43,051 nucleotides of DNA from an uncultured Clostridia bacterium (GTDB lineage: Bacteria > Bacillota > Clostridia > UBA1381). Both the position numbers and the translations under genes were made by a program. Of this stretch, positions 17,876-27,700 are shown in pieces (positions within the stretch are counted from its first letter, which is position 1; every line of letters starts with the position of its first letter). Under the pieces are notes generated by a model. That model had not been told where the DNA came from, ran no database searches, and was given only the letters and a program-made list of their open reading frames with translations. The stretch spans positions 1 to 43,051 of the forward strand of contig CAKSFY010000006.1 in NCBI GenBank assembly GCA_934454035.1, in the 5' to 3' direction.

Positions 17876-20800
17876 ATGAAAAGAAAAATTGCGGCATTAC
17901 TTGCATCATCTCTTTTGGCAAGCTCGGTTCCCTCATTTGCTTTTTCCGACGTGGACGAGGGTATGTCGGGCGCTGCGGATTATCTTTATAATTTAGGGAT
18001 AATTTCCGGTACGGACGGAGTACATTTTTACCCGAACGAAAACATTAAAAGAGCGGATTTTGCAGTTATTATGGATAAGGCACTTAATTTGCCGGAGGTC
18101 GGGGATAATGCTTTTTCGGACGTCCCCGTGGATGCATATTACAAAAAAGCGGTAAACAGTGCTGCGGCAGAGGGAATACTTTCGGGCATAGGAGACGGCA
18201 GCTTTTGCCCGAACGAGTTTATTACAACTCAGCAGGCGGCGGTGATTTTAACAAAAGCATATGAAAATAAATTAGGTATAAAAATAACCTACGGAAATTT
18301 TGCCGACGGTTTAACCGATTCCCAAAATATTGCCGATTGGGCAAAAACGGCGGTAAATAAAGCTGTTACGATGGGATTTGTAGAAGGAGAAAAAGGATTT
18401 TTATATCCCGATAAGCCGATAACAAGAGGCAAGGTTGCAGAGGGCGTGGCAAGATTTTTAAATTCGGTTGCCGAGCCGCAGGACTGGAACGATAATTCGG
18501 AATCCTACATAGAGCAGATTAACAGAGGAAATATATTCTCAAGCGATGAAAAAGCAGGCTTCATTCTGCACACGGAGTATCCTGTTGTGGAAATGCTCGT
18601 AAAGGATTTCTGGAATGAGGAAGTAAAGCACGAATACTTAAGAGTAACAGATAAACAGATAAAGCTTGACTTTTCGGATTTTGATAACGGTTACTATCTT
18701 GCGGAATTCTACGCAGGCAACAAAAAGGGGCTTACAGGTCTTATTGCTCAGACGACCTTCTGCATTTTGGAAAATACAGATTATTCCGATGTGGAGGATA
18801 AGCGCTTCGGCATGAATATGCATTGTGACAGAAGCTTTGCCGGCTGGAAGTATGACTTATACTCGGAAGCCGCTAAAATCGGCGTAAAGATGATTCGTGA
18901 CGGCACGGAGTGGCCTGCAACAGAGCCGCAGAAGGGCGTGTACAGTGATTCTACCTACCGTGATTTGCTCAAATGCGGCAAGGAGTACGGAATGGGCTTG
19001 CTTACACCGACCAATTATTCGAACCAATATTATGATAACGGTGCAACCCCGTATACCGATGAGGGTAGAACAGGCTATGCAAACTATTCAAACGCAGTAT
19101 ACGAAATGTGCGGCGAGGACACCTATATAGATATGTTCAATGAGTGGTACGGACCTCAGTTCGGTGACAGAGGAGACGGAGACGCGGATTCTCTTCCGTC
19201 AACTTATGTACCTCTTCTGAAAAAGACTTACGAAACAATCAAGGCGAAGCATCCGGAGGCACATCTCGGCGCGGTGCTTGCAAGCTGCAATGACTGGGAT
19301 AAGGAAGTAATTGCGCTCGGCGGAGCAAATTATTTTGACTATGCGTCATTCCATAGCTATACCGGACTTTTCACTAATCAGAATCTGGTAGGAAAATTCA
19401 AAGAGCTGCCCGGCATGGCTGATAAAGAATATATGCTGACCGAGACAGGTTGCTCAACCTCGACAAATATGTATGGACGTCCGGAATATATTCAGGCATA
19501 CTGTGTTCCGATTCTTCACATGATAGCGCTTAACCAGGGTGTATCGCAGATTTATTGGTATGACCTGATAGATGACGGAAATAACGATACCGAGCATGAG
19601 GACCGGTTCGGAATACTTCATGCATTCGGAAGCAAATACGGAAATTATACTCCCAAGCCTGCATACGTCGCTTACGGCACAATGACGAGAATGCTTAAAA
19701 ATAAAATGTTCGCAGAGCAGAAAAGAAGCGGCGACGTACGTGCCTATAAGTACAGCGGAGCAGGTGAGGACACATATGTATTTGTGAAAATAAAGAATGA
19801 GGACGAATATGAGTTTGAACCCGGCGGTGCACAAAGAGATATTAATGACACTGAGGAAAGAAATATTGTCGTTTATGCAGATGGACCTGTTCGTGTGACC
19901 GATATGATGGGCAAGACAAAGACATATACTCCCAAAAACGGAAAACTGTATTTTACAATTTCAATGGAAGCATTGTATCTTAACGGAAATATTTCCGGAT
20001 TTGAAGTAACCGATGATGTTTCGGTAAAAGAACCGGAATGGGCAGCGGCAGGCAGTTCTTATGCAATAAATGTTAAACTCCCCGAAAGCGGAGCCACATT
20101 CACTGCCGACGGCAGAAAGACATCAGATACAAGCGTTGTTATAAATCCGTCAAGAGTATCCGAAAGACGCGTTGCGGTTATAGACGCATCGGATGAAAAC
20201 GGAGCATTTGCAAGACTTTCAAGACCGATTGATATTAAGGACAAATACACGGTATCCATTTATCCGACGGTTGAAAGCGGAAAGGGAATGGAAAACGGAG
20301 GCTTTAATATCCGTCTTAAAAATAAAGGCAAGGAGGATATGACTGTTAATTCAATCAATTGGTTCTTTGCCGATAAAAACGGAGTATTGGATGTTAATAA
20401 AAAGATAGCCGCAGAGTCTGAGGAAATTATCCCGGTATATGTGGGAACGGTTGAAAGCGGCAAAAAATATAATACGCAGCTGCAGCTGACGCTTGACGGC
20501 GAGTCAACGGGCAAAATCGATGCTGATGAAACTATAGAGTATAATCTGCTGAGAAGAAAAACCGTCGAGGTTGATGGCAAAATCGATGAAGATATGCCTG
20601 GTGACTACGCAATCGATTTGACCGACGGTGTTGTTGTTGCTATTGCAACCGACGGAAGCCGGTACGGCGGTGAGAATGATTTGTCCGGTTATGCTTATCT
20701 GACTTATGATGACGATAATTTATATTTATCGGCTGATATTTTAGATAATATGCATGAAGCAACCAGCGATGGCGAGCAGATTTGGCGAAACGACTGCCTG

Positions 20801-21184
20801 CAGTTTACCATTTATGCACCGGAAAATGATAATTACGACAATACTTCAAAATATTTTGAACTTGGTGTGGCAGATTCGCCGAGCGGACCGACAATGTGGC
20901 AGTGGTTTGCAATAAATGAGCCGGAGGACAGAAGCAATCTGCCGGGGCACAAGCTGGCAATCAATACGGTCGGACAGCACACCTATTATGAATTCTCAAT
21001 GCCATGGAAAAGCCTCGGAATCGACCCGAAAACACAAGGCAATATTTCAATGTCGATAGCGGTAAATGACGAGGACAAGGGCGTCAGAGTAAGCGCACTT
21101 TCATGGGGTGAGGGAATTGTAACCGGTAAAAACCCCGACAAATTCAAGAGCTTTATAATTGCAGGAGGTGAAGCAGATGAATAA
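17876..21184 (+). CDS. Cell-surface clan GH-A glycoside hydrolase with SLH and CBM9-like domains
   Basis: 1102 residues. Signal peptide about 1-22. SLH repeats about 23-195. A small beta domain about 222-300 (FDNGYYLAEFYAG). TIM-barrel catalytic domain about 305-610 with FGMNMH at the first strand, acid/base Glu423 in FNEWYG and nucleophile Glu523 in LTETGCS, 100 residues apart as in clan GH-A (GH39/GH5-like). Further beta domains follow, and a C-terminal CBM9-like module at about 898-1102 (VDGKIDEDM, then TYDDDNLYLSADI). It should cut a polysaccharide outside the cell while held on the wall; the substrate is not readable. The catalytic and preceding beta domains are paralogous to the product at 28228-29667. 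Its stop overlaps the next start by 8 bases. Confidence 0.85.
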   Translation: MKRKIAALLASSLLASSVPSFAFSDVDEGMSGAADYLYNLGIISGTDGVHFYPNENIKRADFAVIMDKALNLPEVGDNAFSDVPVDAYYKKAVNSAAAEGILSGIGDGSFCPNEFITTQQAAVILTKAYENKLGIKITYGNFADGLTDSQNIADWAKTAVNKAVTMGFVEGEKGFLYPDKPITRGKVAEGVARFLNSVAEPQDWNDNSESYIEQINRGNIFSSDEKAGFILHTEYPVVEMLVKDFWNEEVKHEYLRVTDKQIKLDFSDFDNGYYLAEFYAGNKKGLTGLIAQTTFCILENTDYSDVEDKRFGMNMHCDRSFAGWKYDLYSEAAKIGVKMIRDGTEWPATEPQKGVYSDSTYRDLLKCGKEYGMGLLTPTNYSNQYYDNGATPYTDEGRTGYANYSNAVYEMCGEDTYIDMFNEWYGPQFGDRGDGDADSLPSTYVPLLKKTYETIKAKHPEAHLGAVLASCNDWDKEVIALGGANYFDYASFHSYTGLFTNQNLVGKFKELPGMADKEYMLTETGCSTSTNMYGRPEYIQAYCVPILHMIALNQGVSQIYWYDLIDDGNNDTEHEDRFGILHAFGSKYGNYTPKPAYVAYGTMTRMLKNKMFAEQKRSGDVRAYKYSGAGEDTYVFVKIKNEDEYEFEPGGAQRDINDTEERNIVVYADGPVRVTDMMGKTKTYTPKNGKLYFTISMEALYLNGNISGFEVTDDVSVKEPEWAAAGSSYAINVKLPESGATFTADGRKTSDTSVVINPSRVSERRVAVIDASDENGAFARLSRPIDIKDKYTVSIYPTVESGKGMENGGFNIRLKNKGKEDMTVNSINWFFADKNGVLDVNKKIAAESEEIIPVYVGTVESGKKYNTQLQLTLDGESTGKIDADETIEYNLLRRKTVEVDGKIDEDMPGDYAIDLTDGVVVAIATDGSRYGGENDLSGYAYLTYDDDNLYLSADILDNMHEATSDGEQIWRNDCLQFTIYAPENDNYDNTSKYFELGVADSPSGPTMWQWFAINEPEDRSNLPGHKLAINTVGQHTYYEFSMPWKSLGIDPKTQGNISMSIAVNDEDKGVRVSALSWGEGIVTGKNPDKFKSFIIAGGEADE

Positions 21185-22286
21185 GAAAATAATTGCGCTG
21201 CTCAGCGCCTCGGTAATGGCATTTGCATCCTCTGCAAATGCAGCACCGTTTATATCAACGAGCCATCTTCCCGAAAACACGCCGAGAGAAAATGTGTTCA
21301 GTGTGGACGGACAGGAATTTGTTCTTTTGGATATTGCGGACGACAAGCAATCAAAATATTTCGTTTTTGCGAAAGGAATGTTTGCAAACCGTGCGTTTGA
21401 TTCGTCAAACAGTAACTTGTTTGACCCGTCAAGCCCTGCAAATATTGCATATTTCCTGAATCATGATTTCGTGGAGTACGGTATTCAGGACGGTTTTACA
21501 AAAAGGGAATATAAGCTTCCGCAAGGGGTGCTCAACCATATAGATTTTAATCATGAATGGCTGACCGAGGGAGGAACATGGTCAAATGAGTACAAGACAA
21601 AATGCGGCATAGCACTCTTATCGGCTGCCGAGGTTACAAAGTACGGAAGCAAAATCGGTTATTCAGACGGATTGGGCAATTTGACAACGGCTGTCGGCGG
21701 AGGCAACTGGTGGCTCAGGACTTCTGCACCGAATTCATTGGAGGCGCAGAGAGCCAACGGCTCGGGAAATACTCTCGGATGGACTCCCGCAGACGCAGGG
21801 ATAATGGTAAGACCTGCATTCTGGCTGGATTCCGACTTCTTTGCAGATGTGGCGATTGATCTTAGAAACGCAGGGAAAAATGTAAAAACGGTATTTAAAG
21901 AAAATTATTCAATCGGCGAGTTGAAAAAGATATATTCAACATCGGATGTTTACGACTATCTTGACTATACCTCGGAGGTTAAGCTTTCAAACGCAGTTTT
22001 CTCGGGAAAAAGCGGAGCGGTATATTCGGGAGAAAAACTGGATATAACGGTGAATATGTCCGCAAGAGATAATATTGACGGAATGTTGGTGGCTGCGGTT
22101 TACAGGCAAAACTCCTCCTGCAAAAAGATTGTATCGAAAAAAGTCAGCCTTTCCAGGGACGCTGAGATTTCCGAAAATATAACACTCGATGCAGTTTCCC
22201 ACGAAAGCGGCGATTATGTGAAGCTTACTTATGTGGGAATAAGCAATCCGCTTGAAACAATATCAAATTCCATAAGAATAGATTAA
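21177..22286 (+). CDS. Secreted protein with one DUF6273-like unit
   Basis: 369 residues from ATG 21177, which has GCAGGAGG upstream inside the end of the previous gene. Signal peptide about 1-22 (ANA cleavage). One DUF6273-like domain at about 38-255 shows the family landmarks: VDGQEFVLLD, SKYFVFA, HIDFNHEWLTEG, WWLRTSA and VRPAFWLDSDFF. It ends with a beta-sandwich of about 95 residues. There is no SLH, LPXTG or membrane anchor, so it is free or held by contacts with other surface proteins. Function is unknown; DUF6273 proteins are common on gut Clostridia and a sugar- or mucin-binding role is only a guess. It is the one-copy member of a 1-2-3 series. Confidence 0.75.
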   Translation: MNKKIIALLSASVMAFASSANAAPFISTSHLPENTPRENVFSVDGQEFVLLDIADDKQSKYFVFAKGMFANRAFDSSNSNLFDPSSPANIAYFLNHDFVEYGIQDGFTKREYKLPQGVLNHIDFNHEWLTEGGTWSNEYKTKCGIALLSAAEVTKYGSKIGYSDGLGNLTTAVGGGNWWLRTSAPNSLEAQRANGSGNTLGWTPADAGIMVRPAFWLDSDFFADVAIDLRNAGKNVKTVFKENYSIGELKKIYSTSDVYDYLDYTSEVKLSNAVFSGKSGAVYSGEKLDITVNMSARDNIDGMLVAAVYRQNSSCKKIVSKKVSLSRDAEISENITLDAVSHESGDYVKLTYVGISNPLETISNSIRID

Positions 22287-22306
22287 TGAGAAAGGAGACG
22301 GACATC

Positions 22307-24643
22307 ATGAAAAAAACAACATCATTCATTTTATCGGCAGCAATTTTTGCGTCAATGATTCCGACAGTTTTTGCCGAAAGTGAAATCAGAACCGTAAGCG
22401 GAGAAACTCCTGCTTACGGTGAAACCCTTACCTTTGATTGCCCGGATGGCGCAGCATCGGAATGGCACAGGGTATCGGAATCGAGTGACACTGTTGTCGG
22501 CACGGGTGAAACATATATTGTAACCGAAGCGGACGCAGGGTACGGACTTAAGGCAGTGGCAAAATCAGCGGAAGGCAATGTGCTTGAGGAATCGAACACT
22601 GTTAATATAGCAAGCTGGGTAAGCCAAAAGGAGCGCAACACCGCTTACAGCGGAAATGCAGACGCAAACCCGGACTACACCTTTTTATATGACGGAAAAA
22701 GCTTTACTATAGGAAGTATTTTCAACAATGACGAATCAAAGTATTTGATTATCGCAAATGATTTGTATGGCAAAAAAGCCGTGAGTGACAATAAAATTGT
22801 CAAATTTGACGGAGAGGACAGCACAAATATTCAGTATTGGCTGGATAATGAATTTGCAGGCAAGCTTCCTGCCGGAATAAAGGCAGGAATAAACTTCGAA
22901 CATATATGGCTCACCGAGCCGGAATATACTTCCGCAGAGCCTGTATGCTACACTTTTAAGGGAGGTGTTACACTCCCGTCAGTTTCGGAATTTATCAAAT
23001 ATCCGAACATGGGTACAAAGGCAGCAGATACTTATTACACAAGAACCCCGGTATTTTTCTTCCGCGGAAAAACGCAGCTTTTTGCGATAGAGCCGAGCAA
23101 AGCCGGAATGAACGAGTTTACTCCGTCAACGGTAAGCGTTGATAAGGAAAACGAAATGCGGCCGGTATTCTATTTAAAAGAGGGTTTCTTTAAAAAGAAT
23201 GCGGTTGACCTTGAAAGAGCCGGAGCGGCTGTCAAGAAAGAAATTGCAAAGTATTCGACCGAAGAGCTTATGAATATTTACTCCGTTTCCGATATAATTA
23301 AATATCTCGGAAAAAATCCTCCGGCAGGCTTTTTGCTTCTGGAAAATGCGAAGATTTATTCAAAAAGCGGAGAGAGTATAAAAAACGGTGAAACGCTTGC
23401 GGCAAGCTTTGACTACAGTGCACAGAATACCAATGAAATGGCTGATTGGCGCGTTGAATGGTACAGAAAAGAAAGCACCGAAAATAAACTTGTCGGTGAG
23501 GACAGGGAATATATTGTAAACGATGCGGACGCCGGGCATGAAGTTTTCTGCAAAATTTTTGCCTCGGATACAGAGGGCGGCAGCGGTGAAACTCAGTCGG
23601 ACGCGGTATCGGTTGAGAGTATTTCAAATGAAGCAAAGGCTCCCAACTACACTGTAAGCATGAATAAAGAGGCGGACAGTAAATATAAATTCACGGTTGA
23701 CGGGCAAAGCTTTACGCTTGTTGATACACTCAACAATTCAAAGTCTAAATTCTTTGTAATTGCAAACACAACCTACGGCTTGAAAATTTTGTCGTCAAAT
23801 AAAATGAATACAAATGATGACGCAAGTATTCAAAAATGGCTGGACAATTCCTTTGTGCAGAGCGGAAACAACGGTCAGGCACTGCCGCAGGAATTGGTAA
23901 AATATATTGATTTTGACCATGTTTGGCTTGCAGAGCCTGCTCCGAATCTGTCGGTGCCGCTTGAGGCATATTCCTTTAAGGGCGGAATTGTGCTTCCGTC
24001 AATCAGCGAAATTGAAAAATATAAAAGTATAATCGGCTGGGAGGAAGATTGCGGCAGATATTGGACCAGAACCTGTGCAAACCATTTTGAGGACGGTAAA
24101 ATTTTCGTTTTTACAATCGGACAGGATACAGGCTCGGGATTTATAGCTAATCACTGGGACATTCCCTCTACTATAAACGTCCGCCCGGAATTTTACTTGA
24201 ATGAAGATTTTTTCAAAAATGTAAAAATCGATTTAAATTCGGCAGGCAGTGTTGTCTTGGACGCAATGAAAAAGAGCTATACAATAGAAGATTTGTCCGC
24301 GCTTTATTCCGAAGAGGATTTGAGAGCACACGGATTCCATCGCAGCTATGAAGCGGATGTTATCTTCGGGGCTCAAAGCTTGGAGGGAGTCGGTTCAATT
24401 TCGGCTGATGTGACTTTTAATTCATATAACAAAATTGAAAAAAGCGGTGTTGCAATCATGATTTTGTATGATGCAAGCGGAATGAGCATCGGTATGACAG
24501 CAGAGCCTATCAAAACAGGCGAAACAAAGACTCTGTCTTTAAATAATCTATCGGGAGTTACCGATGATTATAACGTAAAGGTTATGATTTGGAATGACGC
24601 GCTGAATATGAATGTAATTACAAAAGCAGTCAGCTTTAAATAA
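22307..24643 (+). CDS. Secreted protein with two Ig-like/DUF6273-like units
   Basis: 778 residues from ATG 22307 (AAAGGAG eight bases upstream; the ATG at 22286 overlaps the previous stop and lacks a site). Signal peptide about 1-24 (VFA cleavage). Two tandem modules follow, each an Ig-like domain of the A9/AIR9 type (YIVTEADAGYGLKA in the first, YIVNDADAGHEVFC in the second) plus a DUF6273-like domain (SKYLIIANDLYG, FEHIWLTEP, RPVFYLKEGFFKK; and SKFFVIANTTYG, FDHVWLAEP, RPEFYLNEDFFKN). It closes with a beta domain ending in VKVMIWNDALNM, common at the ends of clostridial surface proteins. No wall anchor is visible. Function unknown. Confidence 0.75.
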   Translation: MKKTTSFILSAAIFASMIPTVFAESEIRTVSGETPAYGETLTFDCPDGAASEWHRVSESSDTVVGTGETYIVTEADAGYGLKAVAKSAEGNVLEESNTVNIASWVSQKERNTAYSGNADANPDYTFLYDGKSFTIGSIFNNDESKYLIIANDLYGKKAVSDNKIVKFDGEDSTNIQYWLDNEFAGKLPAGIKAGINFEHIWLTEPEYTSAEPVCYTFKGGVTLPSVSEFIKYPNMGTKAADTYYTRTPVFFFRGKTQLFAIEPSKAGMNEFTPSTVSVDKENEMRPVFYLKEGFFKKNAVDLERAGAAVKKEIAKYSTEELMNIYSVSDIIKYLGKNPPAGFLLLENAKIYSKSGESIKNGETLAASFDYSAQNTNEMADWRVEWYRKESTENKLVGEDREYIVNDADAGHEVFCKIFASDTEGGSGETQSDAVSVESISNEAKAPNYTVSMNKEADSKYKFTVDGQSFTLVDTLNNSKSKFFVIANTTYGLKILSSNKMNTNDDASIQKWLDNSFVQSGNNGQALPQELVKYIDFDHVWLAEPAPNLSVPLEAYSFKGGIVLPSISEIEKYKSIIGWEEDCGRYWTRTCANHFEDGKIFVFTIGQDTGSGFIANHWDIPSTINVRPEFYLNEDFFKNVKIDLNSAGSVVLDAMKKSYTIEDLSALYSEEDLRAHGFHRSYEADVIFGAQSLEGVGSISADVTFNSYNKIEKSGVAIMILYDASGMSIGMTAEPIKTGETKTLSLNNLSGVTDDYNVKVMIWNDALNMNVITKAVSFK

Positions 24644-24697
24644 TTTAATGTATATAATATCATGCCGGCAGCGGCAAAATTTTAAAAGGAGCGGCGC

Positions 24698-24733
24698 ATG
24701 ATAATATATTATAAATTTTATACTATTTTATAA
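24698..24733 (+). CDS. Possible 11-residue leader peptide
   Basis: The start ATG has AAAAGGAG six bases upstream, a better ribosome site than many genes here, and opens an 11-codon frame (MIIYYKFYTIL) that ends 21 bases before the next large gene. It may be a translated leader, a remnant of a gene start, or chance in an AT-rich gap. Confidence 0.25.
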   Translation: MIIYYKFYTIL

Positions 24734-24754
24734 TAGAAAGGAAATGGTGATTTT

Positions 24755-27700
24755 ATGAAAAAATTATTATCATTGAATCTGGCATTGGCTTGCTTTGCCA
24801 CAACGCTCGTCCCTATGACGGCAATGGCAGCAGGCGAAACAGCTTCAATCGAAACACTCAGCGGCGAGGCCCCCGCATACGGAGAAACTCTGGCGGTTTC
24901 CGTAACAGGAGCGTCTCAGCAGTACGCGGTTGACAAATGGATAATCGGCGATACCGAGGTTGAGTCGGACGGCAGCGATACATATATCGTTACCGAGGCT
25001 GACGCAGGCAAATCAATCTCTGCGGTTGTAGCCTTTGAGGATGAGAGCACCGTAACAACAGACGCGGTTGCAATTCCGAAAAGACTTTATTATGATGTTG
25101 TGCCGCAGAATACATGGGTCAGCGGTTTGGTAAGTGCACCTGCAGCAGCGTCAAAGTTTACATATGACGGACAAACATTTACTCTTGCAGATACATTCAA
25201 TAATGAAAAATCAAAGTATTTTATTATTGCCGATGATTTGTACGGAATCAGAATGCGTGATAAAAATAAGCTTGATGAGGAATCAACCCTGCATACATGG
25301 CTTAACGGCGATTTTCTTAAATACGGAAACGAGGACGGAGTCGCTGCGTTAAGTTCGGTTATCCAAAAGCATATTGACTTTAATCACTACTGGGCAACAG
25401 AGGGAAGCGAAGGAATATTTGACCCGTATGCATATAAGGCAGGAGTTTCTGTTCTTTCTGCAAGTGAGCTTAAAATGTACGGAGCAAAAGCGGGCTATAA
25501 CATGGGTTCTCTGTATATGCTCAGAACCGTTCTCAGCAATAACGATATTCATTATTTGGTTGTGCCGGGAACAGGAGCGGCAACAGAAGTATGCTTAGGC
25601 AACTGGAATGCTCCGTCATCTTGCAGTATCAGACCTGTATTTTACTTAGACGGTGAATTTTTCAAGGAAGCGGCAATAGACTTGTCCACTGCCGGCGCGG
25701 AAGTTAAAGAAACTGTAAAAGCAGTCGGCTGGGACGCGCTTAAAAAGATTTATTCCACGCAGGATTTGATTGCATATCTCGGCATGGAAGCCGGTGATGA
25801 TGTTATGGACATCAGAGATATGAAGATTAACACTTTAAGCGGCGAGGAGCTTAAGTACGGCGAAACTGTTAAAGCAAGCTTTAATTATGCCGATACAACA
25901 CCGCTTGCAAGCTATACAATTAACTGGAAAACAGTCGGCTCTGACGCTATTCTGGGAACAGGTGACGAATATGTTATAACAGAAGCAGACACTGCAAAGT
26001 CACTTTATTATACTATAATTGCAACTGATACAAACGGAAAAACCGTTTCAATGGATTCGGAAAGTTATGAAGTACCGGAACGGCTGGTAGAGAGCAGAAT
26101 TGTGTATACAGATCCTCAGCTCTGGAGTTGTAAAAAGGATTCAAATCCGGATTATAAATTCACCTACGGCGGTAAAAAATATGTACTTGCAGATGTATTG
26201 AATAATGAAGCTTCTAAATATTTTATCATTTCGGATGAGCTTTATGGATCAAGAGCAAGAGGCGAATTAAAGCTTGACGAAAATTCAGTATTTACTTCAT
26301 GGCTGAACGGTGATTTAATCAACTACGGTAACGAAGGCGGAATAGAAAAATTCCCGGATAAAATAAAAGAGCACATTGATTTTAACCATTTGTGGAAAAC
26401 AGAGGGAAATGACAACAACTTTGACACATATTCTTATAAAGCAGGTGTTAACATTCCGTCATGGAATGAAATGAAAATATATACCGATAAAGCAGGATTT
26501 AATGTCGATGACAGCTCGTATATGTTCAGAACCACGCTCAATGATAATTCAGAATGCTATCTTATTTTGGATGCCGGACAGTCTGTAGAAGGTATGGGCA
26601 AGGTAGGCTGGTGGGCTGTTCCGTCAACAATCGGCATAAGACCCGTATTCTATTTGGACGGCAGCTTCTTTGCCGACGCTGCAATTGATCTTTCCACGGC
26701 AGGCAGTGCGGTTATTAATGAGATTAAAAAGATAGACGAGAAAACACTTTTGTCACTTTATTCTATGCAGGATATGGTTAAGTATCTGGGTTACAAAGCA
26801 CCGGAAAACTACATATATATAAACAATCTTGCAATTGCGGCAAGGAGCGGTGCGGACACTGCTGCATACGGCGATACTCTTAAAGTATCATTTGAATACG
26901 GCGAAGAAAATACTGCTCCGCTCGCAGACTGGACAGCCGACTGGAAAGCAGACGGCGTTAAGGTCGGCGAGGGCAAGACCTATATTGTAACCGAAGCGGA
27001 CGCAGGTAAAACCATCACGGCAGACGTAACATTTACGGATACTGACGGCAAGGCAGATTTGCACACCTCCAATGCGTTGTCAATCCCGACAATTCTTATC
27101 AAAGATTATATCGATGCAGGCAGTGAATTCGGAAGCATAAAAAATACCGGCAAAAAAGACAAATTTACGGTAGACGGAAAAGAATTTTCACTTATTAAGC
27201 AATATGACAATGATAAATCGACCTTCTTCGTTGCGGCAGAGGAAGTATACGGACTTGTGGAAAATCGTTCAAACAAGTTTGATCCCAAAAATGATTTGAG
27301 CATGCAGTACTGGCTCAGCAACAGCTTTGCCAAAGGCGATGTTGAAAGCGGCGACACACTCCCCGATGACATTACAAAGTACATTGATTTTGACCATATC
27401 TGGCTTACAGAGGGAGCACCTGCCGCAACAACTCCGATTGACGCTCCGTACACCTTTACGGCAGGCATAACCGTTCCGTCAATCAGCGAAATTAAACGGA
27501 ATGAAAATATGGGCTACGCGGTAAATGACAGTTCAACTTATTTTGTAAGAACTCCGGCTAACTTTACCCAAGACGGAAAGTCTTTCTCGTTTGTGTCGGG
27601 AACAGACAAAGAATGGGGCGGCGTACTCTTTAATCACTGGGAGCTGCCGTCTACGGCAGGTATAAGACCGGTATTCTATCTGTCGAGAGATTTCTTTAAA

